NCBI GenBank assembly: GCA_022824585.1
Contig: JAJDZN010000256.1
Span: forward strand, 1 to 37,222
Length of the DNA: 37,222 nt
DNA from: Bryobacterales bacterium
GTDB taxonomy: Bacteria; Acidobacteriota; Terriglobia; Bryobacterales; UBA6623
Direction of reading: 5' to 3'
Below are positions 1 to 8,575 of the stretch, piece after piece. Under the pieces are notes generated by a model. It was not told the DNA's origin. It searched no databases and saw only the letters and a program-made list of their open reading frames with translations. Numbering within the stretch: position 1 is the stretch's first letter; each line of letters starts with the position of its first letter. The position numbers were made by a program, and so were the translations under genes.

Positions 1-261
1 GTGCATATCCTTGATCGCAAGGATTTCGATGGCGGGATCGTGGCTGACATCGAGGACGCCGTACGTTTCGTCGAACGCAATACTCGTACCGCCTATCGCA
101 TCGAGGGACTCCAGCGAGAGGATGTTCCCGAGTATCCTGCCGCCGACGGTGTTGGCCATCCCCACCAGTTCCCGCGCAAACGTAGGGGCCAAGCTCTCCT
201 TGAACTCAAGAGTGGTCCCTTCCCCCGCTTGGAGCAAGATGCTGAGGTCGGACGCGGTCAT
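1..261 (-). CDS. AlbA_2 (Schlafen-like) domain protein, N-terminal part, runs off the window
   Basis: The minus-strand frame starting with ATG at 261 reads MTASDLSILLQAGEG, then a segment with TLEFKESLAP, FARELVGMANTVGGRIL. This matches the start of the AlbA_2/Schlafen-type nucleic-acid-binding domain, where E-x-LEFK is followed about 15 residues later by AxANTxGGxIL. Such proteins are usually transcriptional regulators or ATP-dependent helicase-like proteins of about 400-500 residues; only 87 codons are present because the gene leaves the left edge. After GGRIL the usual GV-x-DDG sequence is not seen; the frame continues as GNILSLESLDAIGG, which still looks protein-like. This may mean divergence or an internal deletion. 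The match is confident over the first 45 residues only, and the function is inferred from family. Confidence 0.6.
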   Translation of the reverse strand, partial: MTASDLSILLQAGEGTTLEFKESLAPTFARELVGMANTVGGRILGNILSLESLDAIGGTSIAFDETYGVLDVSHDPAIEILAIKDMH

Positions 262-674
262 TCACATGTATCAGGACGGTCAACGAGCGATTCGCCGGTC
301 CGCTGATTCCGCTCGTGTCTGTCAGTCCTCAGTCTATTCCGGCACCGCATTCGGCCGATCCGCTCAGCTCGGGTCCGACTAGGACGGGCCGCTCCCGGGC
401 TAGATGCGAGGTGTCGAGTTGCAAGACATTGAGATCGAGTCGGTTCGGGCCGCCAAACGGCCGCCCATCCTGTTTGCCGACGCGCGTCCTTGCGGCATTG
501 ACCGGCACCACGCGATAGGAGCTGCGAGTGGCTCCGTTTTCGTCTCCATGGCGGCAGATAATACGGCGGACCAACACAGTGGGCTCGTGGCGCTACGCTA
601 TCGGTGGCGGACGGTTCGCTTGCGCTGGCCGGGCGCGCCCCCTATGGATCGTCGTAGGATTGCAGAGTGACGCG
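262..674. other. 413-base stretch with no recognisable gene
   Basis: Both strands have open frames of up to about 90 codons here, but none shows a motif, a good ribosome-binding site or the character of a known family. The stretch lies between the divergent starts of the AlbA_2 gene and the PepSY pair, so promoters for both should be here. I could not identify convincing -35/-10 pairs. Confidence 0.4.
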
Positions 675-1262
675 ATGTACCACTGGATCAAGAAGCTGCA
701 CATCTACTCCGGTCTGCTGAGCTACGTCGGATTCACCGTCTGGGGGATCGTCGGAATCTGGGCGAGCTTCGCGCCATCGCCGGCCGAGCGGCCCCGTCGG
801 GAACCGGAGGTTCGCACCGTTGCGTTTCAGGTGGACGGCAGGGCCACAGATCAGGAAATCACCGATGCCATGATCGTCGCTTCCGGCTTGCCTTTCATCC
901 AGCCCGGCCGCAAGCCCAACCGTGACAACGACGGCCGGCTCCAAGTGCGCTACCTCACCCCCAACGGCACCCGCCGGATCTTGTTGCTCGAACGAGAGAA
1001 CTTGCTCCAAGTCGAGCGGACGCCCAGCCCCTTGGGCGGGTTCTTGAACCTGATGCACATGCAGACTTTCCGGATCCACAATCCCGGTTGGGAGGTGCAT
1101 CTGTGGGGGGCGTACAACCAGTTCTCGCTGTGGGCAGTGATCTTCATGACGGTTTCAGGTCTCTATATGTGGCTCGCGACTCGCCCCCGGATGGCTTGGG
1201 CCCTGTGGACGCTAGGACTGAGCGCGGTTTTGACGGTGGCCCTGTACGCAGTTTTGCGGTGA
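675..1262 (+). CDS. PepSY-associated transmembrane protein (first of a pair)
   Basis: A 195-residue protein. ATG at 675 is chosen because the protein-like sequence (MYHWIKKLHIYSG) begins there. It opens with a K-x-H-x-YSG signature followed by a hydrophobic helix (about residues 11-29), has a periplasmic middle with a PepSY-like part (residues 45-125), then H-x-W-G-x-Y (about 138-144) leading into two more helices (about 150-167 and 175-193). This three-helix layout with histidines near the membrane is typical of small PepSY_TM proteins linked to iron or haem reduction and siderophore uptake. The gap to the next gene is 4 bases, so the two are surely co-transcribed and may form a heteromeric complex. 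The substrate cannot be told from sequence. Confidence 0.7.
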   Translation: MYHWIKKLHIYSGLLSYVGFTVWGIVGIWASFAPSPAERPRREPEVRTVAFQVDGRATDQEITDAMIVASGLPFIQPGRKPNRDNDGRLQVRYLTPNGTRRILLLERENLLQVERTPSPLGGFLNLMHMQTFRIHNPGWEVHLWGAYNQFSLWAVIFMTVSGLYMWLATRPRMAWALWTLGLSAVLTVALYAVLR

Positions 1263-1266
1263 ACCC

Positions 1267-1848
1267 ATGTATCGCCTGATCCGAAACATTCACTTGACAC
1301 TCGGGCTGGCGTTCGCGCTAGCGCTCGGAATCTACCTGCTCAGTTCCGTCAGACTCGCTCACCGCTCGTGGTTCAAACCGCAACCGACCGTCTCTGAGAA
1401 GAGTGTCACCGTCGACCCGCGCGACGCGGCGACTCCTCGAGCTCTGGGGTTGCACCTGATCGAGGAACACGGACTTCGCGGGGAGATCGTTCGGATCCAG
1501 CCATCGGACGACGGCAGCTTTGCTTTCACGATCCGTCGGCTCGGCACTGCCTACCAAGTTCGATATCAGCCCGGCGCTCGGGAAGTGCACGTCAAGACGA
1601 CACGACTGGCCTTTATCGGCATGTTGCAGAGCATGCACTTCGCGCACGGCTTCTGGCACGAAATGGAGCTGATCAACATCTGGGGCGCCGTGCTTCTGTT
1701 GACCTCGATTGGGTTGCTGTTGATGGGTGCCAGCGGGATCTACCTCTGGTTCGAGACCCATGACGAGCGCAAGATCGGCTCGGTGTTGCTCACGTCGGCT
1801 CTTGTGTTCGGCCTGGGCCTGCTGGTGCTTGTTCGCATCCAAGGTTAG
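1267..1848 (+). CDS. PepSY-associated transmembrane protein (second of a pair)
   Basis: A 193-residue protein with the same plan as its upstream neighbour: an N-terminal helix after IRNIHLTLG (residues 8-27), a soluble middle domain (about 40-115) with a PepSY-like beta pattern, then MHFAHGFWHE and two C-terminal helices (about 138-160 and 170-190). The histidines near residues 120-128, next to the membrane, could bind haem as in other PepSY_TM proteins; this is inference. It starts 4 bases after the previous stop. The sequence differs from its partner, so it is an old duplication or a hetero-pair rather than a recent copy. No oxidoreductase or TonB receptor is adjacent in the window to define the pathway. 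Confidence 0.65.
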   Translation: MYRLIRNIHLTLGLAFALALGIYLLSSVRLAHRSWFKPQPTVSEKSVTVDPRDAATPRALGLHLIEEHGLRGEIVRIQPSDDGSFAFTIRRLGTAYQVRYQPGAREVHVKTTRLAFIGMLQSMHFAHGFWHEMELINIWGAVLLLTSIGLLLMGASGIYLWFETHDERKIGSVLLTSALVFGLGLLVLVRIQG

Positions 1849-1906
1849 AGCGCAGCACGGAACGTGCTAGCGAGAGACCGCGAACTCGGCTGAAAGCCGC
1901 AGGTAC

Positions 1907-4264
1907 ATGACCTCCTTGCCGCGTCCTTGGCGCTATGCTAAGCGCCATATGCGCCTGCTAACGACCATTGCTCTTCTGCTTGCTCTCGCCGGCTGTGGCA
2001 GTACTCCGGAGCAGGCGCAAGCGCTTCGGGACGAGGCTGTTGAGCGGCTGGCTCAGATCGAGGGCACTATCTCGATTGGCGGTCTCGAGCAACCGGTGGA
2101 GATCCTGCGGGACCACTGGGGCGTTGCCCACATCTACGCAGAGACTGTTCACGACCTGTTCTTCGCACAAGGCTTCGTCGCGGCCCAGGACCGGCTCTAC
2201 CAGATCGAGATCTGGCGGAGAACCGGGTCGGGCGAGCTCGCCGAGATTCTGGGCCCGGACTACATCTCGCGGGATCGGATCGCCCGCCTCGTGCGGTATC
2301 GCGGCGACATGGAGGCCGAATGGGACAGCTACTCGCCTCGATCCAAGGAGATTGCCGAAGCCTTCACTTCTGGCATCAACGCCTACGTCGAGCGCAATCG
2401 CAACAACCTCCCAATCGAATTCGAGCTTCTGGACTTCGAGCCCGGTGTGTGGGAGCCGGAGCATGTGCTGCTGAGGGTCGCCGGGCTGCTCATGGTGAGG
2501 AACGTCAGCCAAGAGATTGCGCGGGCCAAAATGATCGCTCAACTCGGAGTCGACGAAACACGGCGCTGGTATCCGACCGACCCCGAACGAGAACTGCGGC
2601 CCGATCCCGATCTAGACCTGGCCGGAATCGACGACCGCGTTACAAGCGAGTATCGTCGGGCCGTTTCGATTCCCGTGCTTCACGAGCAGGACGGCTCGAA
2701 TAACTGGGTCGTCAACTCGGAACTGAGCGCCTCGGGCGCACCCCTGTTGGCAAGTGACCCGCACAGACCGGTGATTCTGCCCTCGTTGAGATACTTGGTA
2801 CACCTCAATGCGCCGGGATGGAATGTGATCGGGTCGGGCGAGCCGGCGTTGCCTGGCGTCGCGATCGGCCACAACGAGCGCGTCGGCTGGGGATTCACGA
2901 TCGTCCAGTACGACCTGGCAGACCTGTTCGTGGAGACCACGAACCCCGAGAACCGGCTGCAGTACCTGCATCGGGGGGAATGGCTCGATATGGAGATCGA
3001 GCGCCAGGAAGTGCGGGTCAAGGGAAGGAACGAGCCGGAGCAGGTCGAGCTCGCATTCACGCGCAACGGCCCTGTCATCTGGTCAGATCCCGAGAACCAT
3101 CGGGTGGTCGCGCTGCGCTGGGCCGGGCAGGAACCGGGCACCGCCGGCTACCTTGGCAGCCTGGCCCTCGACCAAGTCCGGGACTGGGATGGATTCGTCG
3201 AAGCGATGCGGGCTTGGAAGGTTCCGGCGGAGAATATCGTCTACGCCGACGTCGACGGCAATATCGGCTGGGTAGCCGCCGGACTCATGCCCGTGAGGGA
3301 GGGCTGGTCCGGCTTGCTTCCGGTCCCGGGCCATACCGGTGAGTACCGGTGGCGCGAATTCCTCGACGTCGAGGATCTCCCGCAGTTGCTCAACCCCGAG
3401 AGCGGCTACATCGCGACCGCAAACCACAACATCCTTCCCGATGGCTACGCGCGTGACCTAGGGTTCGATTGGTCGGCCCCGTACCGTTTCGAGCGGGTCG
3501 ACGAGGTCCTGGCGCGAGGCGGCAAGTTCAGCATCGAAGACTTCCAAGCGTTGCAACTAGACGAGACGTCCCTGCCGGCCCGCCAGCTTGTGGCGATGCT
3601 GAGGGAGTCCTCGGACAGCCCATCGGCGGCTTCGGCAACCTTCGATGGTTGGGACTTCGTCCTGAGCGCGGAATCCAATCAAGCCGCCCTGTTCGAAGCT
3701 TGGATGAAGCGCCTTCCGATCAAGTACGTCGAGGCTAACGCCCCACCGGCCTCTCGCGGACTGATCGGTCGCTACTTGCAATTGCCCACCTTGATCGAAG
3801 GGTTGCGCACGACTCCGAAGGAGCAACGAATTCGGATCATGTCCGAGTCCCTCGACGAGGCTTTCGCCGAACTGGCCTCGCGACTTGGCTCGGACTCTGC
3901 AAGCTGGCGGTGGGGTGACCTGCACCAAATCAACTTTCGGCACCCGCTGTCGAACACGCCCGAGAGGAGGGAGGTGCTGGATCTGGGCTCAGTACGGCGC
4001 GGCGGTGACGGGTTCACACCCAACGCGACGCGTGGACCGGGGTACGCTCAATCGAGCGGAGCTTCCTACCGCCACATCCTCGACGTGGCCGACTGGGACC
4101 GGTCCGTCTTCACCAGCACGCCGGGGCAATCCGGTCAACCGGGCAGCCCGCACTACGACGACCTGCTACCGATGTGGGCAGAGGGGCGTTACGCCCCGCT
4201 CGTGTACAGTCGGTCAGCCGTGGAGGCGAATACCGCCCATCGGCTCTTGCTGGAGCCTGAGTAG
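1907..4264 (+). CDS. Penicillin acylase family (S45, Ntn-hydrolase) lipoprotein
   Basis: A 785-residue frame; a second ATG at 1949 gives a cleaner lipoprotein signal (MRLLTTIALLLALAGC, with lipobox Cys), so 1949 may be the true start. The alpha-chain region has DHWGVAHIYAET and FAQGFVAAQDRLYQIE, classic for S45. The autocatalytic cleavage and nucleophile motif GSNNWVV has its serine at residue 264 (codon at 2696). The C-terminal half has TANHN followed by the PYRFERVDEVL region, as in family members. These enzymes are made as precursors that split into two chains and hydrolyse amides, often acyl-homoserine lactones or acylated peptides; the actual substrate here is unknown. The expected length is about 750-850 residues, so the gene looks intact. 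It lies 58 bases after the PepSY pair on the same strand. Confidence 0.88.
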   Translation: MTSLPRPWRYAKRHMRLLTTIALLLALAGCGSTPEQAQALRDEAVERLAQIEGTISIGGLEQPVEILRDHWGVAHIYAETVHDLFFAQGFVAAQDRLYQIEIWRRTGSGELAEILGPDYISRDRIARLVRYRGDMEAEWDSYSPRSKEIAEAFTSGINAYVERNRNNLPIEFELLDFEPGVWEPEHVLLRVAGLLMVRNVSQEIARAKMIAQLGVDETRRWYPTDPERELRPDPDLDLAGIDDRVTSEYRRAVSIPVLHEQDGSNNWVVNSELSASGAPLLASDPHRPVILPSLRYLVHLNAPGWNVIGSGEPALPGVAIGHNERVGWGFTIVQYDLADLFVETTNPENRLQYLHRGEWLDMEIERQEVRVKGRNEPEQVELAFTRNGPVIWSDPENHRVVALRWAGQEPGTAGYLGSLALDQVRDWDGFVEAMRAWKVPAENIVYADVDGNIGWVAAGLMPVREGWSGLLPVPGHTGEYRWREFLDVEDLPQLLNPESGYIATANHNILPDGYARDLGFDWSAPYRFERVDEVLARGGKFSIEDFQALQLDETSLPARQLVAMLRESSDSPSAASATFDGWDFVLSAESNQAALFEAWMKRLPIKYVEANAPPASRGLIGRYLQLPTLIEGLRTTPKEQRIRIMSESLDEAFAELASRLGSDSASWRWGDLHQINFRHPLSNTPERREVLDLGSVRRGGDGFTPNATRGPGYAQSSGASYRHILDVADWDRSVFTSTPGQSGQPGSPHYDDLLPMWAEGRYAPLVYSRSAVEANTAHRLLLEPE

Positions 4265-4442
4265 CGGGACATCCGCAGCGAGGCTTGCGAGCGCAAGGCA
4301 GATGTCAACAGCGACTGCTCTGAAACGGCCTATGTCCGGAGCGATCTTGACGCTCGACGACGTTCCCCAGTTGCCTCGTGGACAATTCTCGTCGCTGGCG
4401 AGCCCGTAACCGTTTGTCGCAAGACTGAACACCCGAACTGGG

Positions 4443-5075
4443 TCATCTGTCCGTTCTTGGAAACCAGAGCCGCAGAGTTTCCTTGAGCTCACTAAAGGCA
4501 GGATCCCGGCACCGGCGTAGCGTGACGGATTCCGCCAATTCACCAAACAATCTTGAGGAGACATTCCGTCGTGCCTTGCGCAACGCAGCTCGCATGGCCT
4601 TCTTCGGATCCTCAGGCTTGGCCGAATGCCCCGCCCACAGGCCCTCGGCAGCAAGCCATTCTTTCATATCAGCGTATCCACCATCCTCCCAGCCGAGTAT
4701 CGCGGAAACTCGACTCGAGGAATTCCACACCCAATTCTCGAGTTCTGGATCGATCACAACAACCTTCGAGCGATCTCGCCAACCGTTTTCGGCCAGCTCT
4801 TGCTCGACTTCGTGTTGAATTTCCTGGCGAGAGGCTTCGTCACCACAACCCTTCCTGTCGAACATCACCAATGCATAGCGGTAATCGAGAATGTGACCTC
4901 GAAGATAAGCGGAAGCGCTCGATCGACATCCCGGATCGCGGTGGATGTGTTTGGCAACGGCATACTCAATGGAACGAATTCCGAGACTCGGGCCCCGGCT
5001 TAGGAGTTTCTCCATGGTTTGGAGCATGTCTTGGTCCGCGACGAGCACGTAAAGGTCTTTCTGTCCGTTCCCCAC
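4443..5075 (-). CDS. Small conserved partner of the AAA ATPase (Toprim/DUF4276-like, uncertain)
   Basis: GTG at 5075 is chosen over an upstream ATG at 5132 because it sits two bases after the ATPase stop codon (5080-5078) and has a GAGG stretch just upstream; this gives 210 residues. It starts DLYVLVADQDM, has a central strand YALVMFDRKGCG (about 67-78) and then KVVVIDPELENWVW (about 104-117). Acidic residues after hydrophobic strands, with an ELE-x-W element, resemble Toprim-like or DUF4276-type partners of OLD/PARIS-like ATPases, but the classic Toprim E...DxD spacing is not clear. The C-terminal part is basic (KKAMRAALRKARR). Its tight coupling to the ATPase suggests an effector or nuclease role. 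The family assignment is low confidence; its reality as a gene is well supported. Confidence 0.7.
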   Translation of the reverse strand: MGNGQKDLYVLVADQDMLQTMEKLLSRGPSLGIRSIEYAVAKHIHRDPGCRSSASAYLRGHILDYRYALVMFDRKGCGDEASRQEIQHEVEQELAENGWRDRSKVVVIDPELENWVWNSSSRVSAILGWEDGGYADMKEWLAAEGLWAGHSAKPEDPKKAMRAALRKARRNVSSRLFGELAESVTLRRCRDPAFSELKETLRLWFPRTDR

Positions 5076-5077
5076 TG

Positions 5078-6403
5078 TTATCCGAAGACCTCGGAAGCAA
5101 AGAGCAGGTTGATATCGGCGGAACTCTTCCAATCCTGCAATCGTGGATGCAGGTTACCGGGAATTATGTGCGTGGCTCCCCTGTCGTCCTTCGCGAAGCA
5201 CAAGATCTCCTCCGGTTGGGCACAGCTAAGGAAGATCGGGGAATGAGTCGCGACAAGCACTTGGGAGTCGTATACAGACGATAGCGACTGGTACACAGTC
5301 TCAATAGCCATGGGGTGAATGCCGTTTTCTGGTTCTTCCATCAGGTAAATCTTTTCCATGTCGGGCAGATAGGCGGCGAGCGTGAGCGCCAACAGTCTTA
5401 GCGTGCCGTCGGAAACGGTCCAAGAAGGGACCTCCACTCCTGTCGCATAACGAATCATCAGGTAGGCGTGCCGATCATCGTCCCGTTCGACGATTCGGAT
5501 GTCGTCGATTTCGCGAAGCGACGTGCGAACATGGTCCAGCCAGTCCCTGAATCGGTGGCTATCGGTTTCGCGAAGGCGTTGAATCGCCCAAGGGAGATTG
5601 GATCCATCCGGAGCGAGCCCCTTCCGACGTTTGTTGGGCGAACTGGCCTGCCGTAGTCGCCTACTTTCGAGAAACAACCTCTGAACTCCCGCTTCGAGGA
5701 TCCGCTTCGAATATGTGGCGGTCGGAAATTGTTCGGGATCTTCAGGCAGATTCTTGAGCGTGGAGCGTCGCGGTCCAAACGCGATGCTTAGCCCAGGCCC
5801 CGAAAAAGACGGGTCAGCCGATACAGTCTCTATCTTGAAGGTGTCCGTGCCTGCTACGGACTTTTGCAATACTCGGCGATACTCAAGGCCATCTGGAGTC
5901 GTAAGGATTGTATCGGGTATCGGTCTGGTTGATGGGAGGTTCGTCGTTGACATAAACGCTACACGACTCTCTTCGAAGGATTCTCCTCGATCGTGTTGCA
6001 TTGCCCATTTGCTCTTGAGAAATCCCCCTTCAGAAGCGATGCAGGGTCCGTCTTTCTCCGACCGAATGGCAACCTCGTACCGGAAGAACCGGTAAGACCG
6101 GTACTCCCGGTCTTCTTCCGCGAGTTTGAGCAGGGGCGCCTCGGGGATTTCGAACTCCACAGCCAACTCGAATCCCGGATTCTCTCGATCGCGATCCCAA
6201 ACCAAGTCCTGGAAGTTTCTCGTGCGCCGCTCGATGGCTGTGTCGAGGCCATCGGAAATCAGATCGCCCAGAAAACTGATCGCGTCGAGCAGGGTGCTCT
6301 TCCCGCTCGCGTTCGGACCGACCAAGATGTGGAACGAGCCCTCGAGGTGAACATCCACATAGCGAAGGCAGCGGTAGTTTAGGGCCTGGATGCGGCGAAC
6401 CAC
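5078..6403 (-). CDS. AAA/ABC-type ATPase (AAA_21-like, SMC-related head domain)
   Basis: A 441-residue protein starting at GTG 6403 (MVRRIQALNYRCL). The Walker A motif GPNASGKST is at residues 29-37. An ABC-like signature SDGTLR is at 331-336, Walker B IYLMEEPE at about 352-359, and the switch histidine in VLVATHSP at 387. This is the standard layout of DUF2813/AAA_21 ATPases found in OLD, PARIS (AriA) and Septu (PtuA) defence systems; there is no fused C-terminal Toprim, so any effector should be the partner encoded 2 bases downstream. It has no long coiled coil, so it is not a true SMC. Base composition is less GC-rich than the neighbouring core genes. A defence role is inferred from architecture and pairing. 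Confidence 0.85.
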   Translation of the reverse strand: MVRRIQALNYRCLRYVDVHLEGSFHILVGPNASGKSTLLDAISFLGDLISDGLDTAIERRTRNFQDLVWDRDRENPGFELAVEFEIPEAPLLKLAEEDREYRSYRFFRYEVAIRSEKDGPCIASEGGFLKSKWAMQHDRGESFEESRVAFMSTTNLPSTRPIPDTILTTPDGLEYRRVLQKSVAGTDTFKIETVSADPSFSGPGLSIAFGPRRSTLKNLPEDPEQFPTATYSKRILEAGVQRLFLESRRLRQASSPNKRRKGLAPDGSNLPWAIQRLRETDSHRFRDWLDHVRTSLREIDDIRIVERDDDRHAYLMIRYATGVEVPSWTVSDGTLRLLALTLAAYLPDMEKIYLMEEPENGIHPMAIETVYQSLSSVYDSQVLVATHSPIFLSCAQPEEILCFAKDDRGATHIIPGNLHPRLQDWKSSADINLLFASEVFG

Positions 6404-6757
6404 GAAGATAGTCTACAAGAAGGCTATTGGGGCCCCTTGTGAGAAGCGCCAAGCGCCTGCAGGTCCTTGGTGCCGGTGCGGTTCAACGGATCTTCTGCAG
6501 GGACCTTTGGCACCGAAGACTGATGCCTAGGAGCTTAGTGTCACGGAATAGCAGGGAAGGCCCCACCAACTCGACCGTTGCCAGGCGATGGTGTCGAATC
6601 GTTGGATCGCAATTTATCGTGACCAGTGTTGCGATTTGGCCGCATGGTGACAGCTCCAGAGGGACGAAGGGAGAATTTTCTTAACCCCTTATACAGTAAG
6701 GGCTTCCGAGGTAGATCTATAGCAGAATACTTGGGCCGTGCTCTAGTGCAGCAGATT
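6404..6757. other. Intergenic region between divergent ATPase and Fic units
   Basis: No convincing gene is present. The DNA becomes AT-richer to the right, consistent with promoter DNA for the divergently transcribed modules. One isolated ATACTTG occurs at 6727-6733, out of phase with the regular array that begins at 6758. Confidence 0.4.
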
Positions 6758-6853
6758 GAACTTGCCCCTTTTCGGCAGAATATACTTGTAATAATCCAAC
6801 AAAGCATACTTGCTCTCATTCATCGCTATATACTTGCAACCATACGAAGAGCC
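6758..6853 (+). repeat. Four direct repeats (core ATACTTG) on an exact 24-bp pitch upstream of fic
   Basis: The 7-mer cores start at 6758 (GAACTTG), 6782, 6806 and 6830 (all ATACTTG), each exactly 24 bases apart. Lining up the four 24-mers also shows invariant T and C at columns 14 and 16, and A at column 13 in three of four, so the motif is about 16 bases long (ATACTTG-N5-ATNC). The last copy ends about 11 bases before the fic ATG. A weak promoter-like pair (TTGAAC at 6756, TATACT at 6781, 19-base spacer) overlaps the first two copies. This arrangement suits an operator array bound cooperatively by the winged-helix part of the downstream protein. The repeats are seen directly; the operator role is inference. 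Confidence 0.75.
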
Positions 6854-6864
6854 GGAGAACGGTG

Positions 6865-8448
6865 ATGCCGACACCGAACGAGAAACTCGCCGCCTCCCTA
6901 GGCGTTCTCAACAACCTTCAAAGCGGCGGACGGCGTGTCTTCCAGTCCAGCGAGTTCAGTCGACTGCACCGGGAGCGACTACTGCGGAACGGCTTCCTGA
7001 CGCAGGTCATAAAGGGCTGGGTGATTTCTTCCGGACCGGGGGTCCGCCCCGGCGACAGCACGCCGTGTTACGCCTCGTTCTGGGAGTTCTGCGCTCGCTA
7101 CTGCGAGGCGCGATTCGATGCCGCTTGGCATCTCTCGCCCGAGCAGTCCCTGTTGCTGCACGCCGACAAGACGGTCATCCCCGCGCGAGTGATCGTTAGC
7201 AGTCCGAAAGGATCGAACAACAAGATTGAGCTGCCGTTCGGGACATCGATCTATGACCTCAAGGAAGAGAGAGCGCCATTGGCCTCAGACCTGGCTGTTC
7301 TGAACGGGTTGCGCCTGTACTCGGCGCCAGCGGCCCTAGTGCGGGTTCCAGAGAGTTTCGCGCGACGCCACCCGTTGGAACTGCGGGTCGTGCTCGCCAG
7401 CGTGTCCGATGTCTCCGAGATCCTGCGGCCGCTGCTGGAAGGTGGTCGTTCCGTCGTAGCCGGGCGACTCGTCGGCGCACTGCGGAGGATCGGACGTCAA
7501 GACGACGCGGACGAGATTCTGGACACAATGAAAGCGGCTGGATACGACGTCCGCGAAAAGGATCCGTTCGAATCGGGCCAAGCGACGGGTCCGCTGCTGG
7601 CAACGGCCCCACCGATCGTCCGCCGGCTGCGGGCGATGTGGGAAGCAAGCCGGGAGAGCGTGCTCGAGTTCTTCCCGGAGCCGCCCGGGCTTCCCAATGA
7701 CGCAAACTCCTACCTTGAGTTCGTAGCTGCAATATATCGAAGCGACGCTTACCACTCGCTCTCGATCGAGGGATACCGCGTGTCACCGGACCTGCTGGCT
7801 CGCGTGGCTGCCGGCGACTGGAATCCAGACAAGAACCGGCAAGATCGAGAGAGCCGCGATGCCTTAGCCGCGCGAGGCTACTGGCAGGCGTTTCAACTTG
7901 TCAAGCGTGACATTGCCGGGATCATCAGCGGAACAGAGGCAGCGGATCTCGTAAGTCGAAGTCATCGCGATTGGCACCGGGAACTATTCCGTCCGTGCGT
8001 AGAGGCTGGCTTGATCAGAACAGCGGCGCTCGCAGGTTATCGCACTGACGCGGTCCATCTGCGCACGTCGCGGTACATACCGCCCCGATGGCAGGCGGTC
8101 AGCGATGCCATGGCAGAGTACTTCGATCTCCTGCGGGACGAGCGGGAGCCGAGCGTGAGGGCTGTCCTCGGGCACTGGCTCTTCGGGTATATCCATCCGT
8201 ACGCAGACGGGAACGGACGCATGGCGCGCTTCTTGATGAACGCAATGCTGGCATCGGGCGGATACCCTTGGACTGTCATTCGCACGGGAGACCGAAGCCG
8301 GTATCTGGCCGCGCTCGACAGCGCCAGTATCGATCACGACGTTGCCCCCTTTGTCCGGCTTGTAGCTGAACATGTCCGATGGTCGATTGAACAGAATTCG
8401 GCGTGGACCCAGACCATAGATGACGACGCCACAGGGGCAAGCACCTGA
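6865..8448 (+). CDS. AbiEi-like winged-helix / Fic fusion protein
   Basis: A 527-residue protein. ATG 6865 is preferred (GGAG at 6854-6857, 7-base spacing); GTG at 6862 is also possible. Residues 1-190 resemble type IV AbiEi antitoxins or regulators: an N-terminal winged-helix-like part with RERLLRNGFL and VIKGWVISS, then ASFWEFCARY, LSPEQSLLLHA and SPKGSNN. The C-terminal half is a Fic domain with motif HPYADGNGR starting at His444, an intact AMPylation motif. A class II-type inhibitory motif S-x-x-x-E-G lies at residues 298-303, so the enzyme is probably autoinhibited. Fic proteins transfer AMP or other nucleotides to target proteins. Here a DNA-binding and antitoxin-like module appears fused to the toxin, and the 24-bp repeats upstream suggest autoregulation. 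No separate antitoxin gene is adjacent. Confidence 0.85.
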   Translation: MPTPNEKLAASLGVLNNLQSGGRRVFQSSEFSRLHRERLLRNGFLTQVIKGWVISSGPGVRPGDSTPCYASFWEFCARYCEARFDAAWHLSPEQSLLLHADKTVIPARVIVSSPKGSNNKIELPFGTSIYDLKEERAPLASDLAVLNGLRLYSAPAALVRVPESFARRHPLELRVVLASVSDVSEILRPLLEGGRSVVAGRLVGALRRIGRQDDADEILDTMKAAGYDVREKDPFESGQATGPLLATAPPIVRRLRAMWEASRESVLEFFPEPPGLPNDANSYLEFVAAIYRSDAYHSLSIEGYRVSPDLLARVAAGDWNPDKNRQDRESRDALAARGYWQAFQLVKRDIAGIISGTEAADLVSRSHRDWHRELFRPCVEAGLIRTAALAGYRTDAVHLRTSRYIPPRWQAVSDAMAEYFDLLRDEREPSVRAVLGHWLFGYIHPYADGNGRMARFLMNAMLASGGYPWTVIRTGDRSRYLAALDSASIDHDVAPFVRLVAEHVRWSIEQNSAWTQTIDDDATGAST

Positions 8449-8575
8449 GCAAAACACCTTCAACTGCTGCGGAACTTGCAGAGCCAGCATCCGCACGGTA
8501 TTGCTGCGTTCCGCTATGTGATCATCCACAAACGGCGCCGTGTGTCAGTTGGTCGGCACGGGTACAATCCTCTGC

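Noticed and set aside
329-577. 82-codon minus-strand frame in the left intergenic region
   Set aside because: No recognisable domain and no initiation signal.
6626-6865. A 79-codon plus-strand frame ending on the fic start (TGATG), with 8-residue repeats of the ILxxIxxx kind
   Set aside because: The repeat is explained by the 24-bp DNA array; the codons used (ATA, CTT) are rare for this GC-rich genome and the frame has no ribosome-binding site. A small coupled gene cannot be fully excluded.
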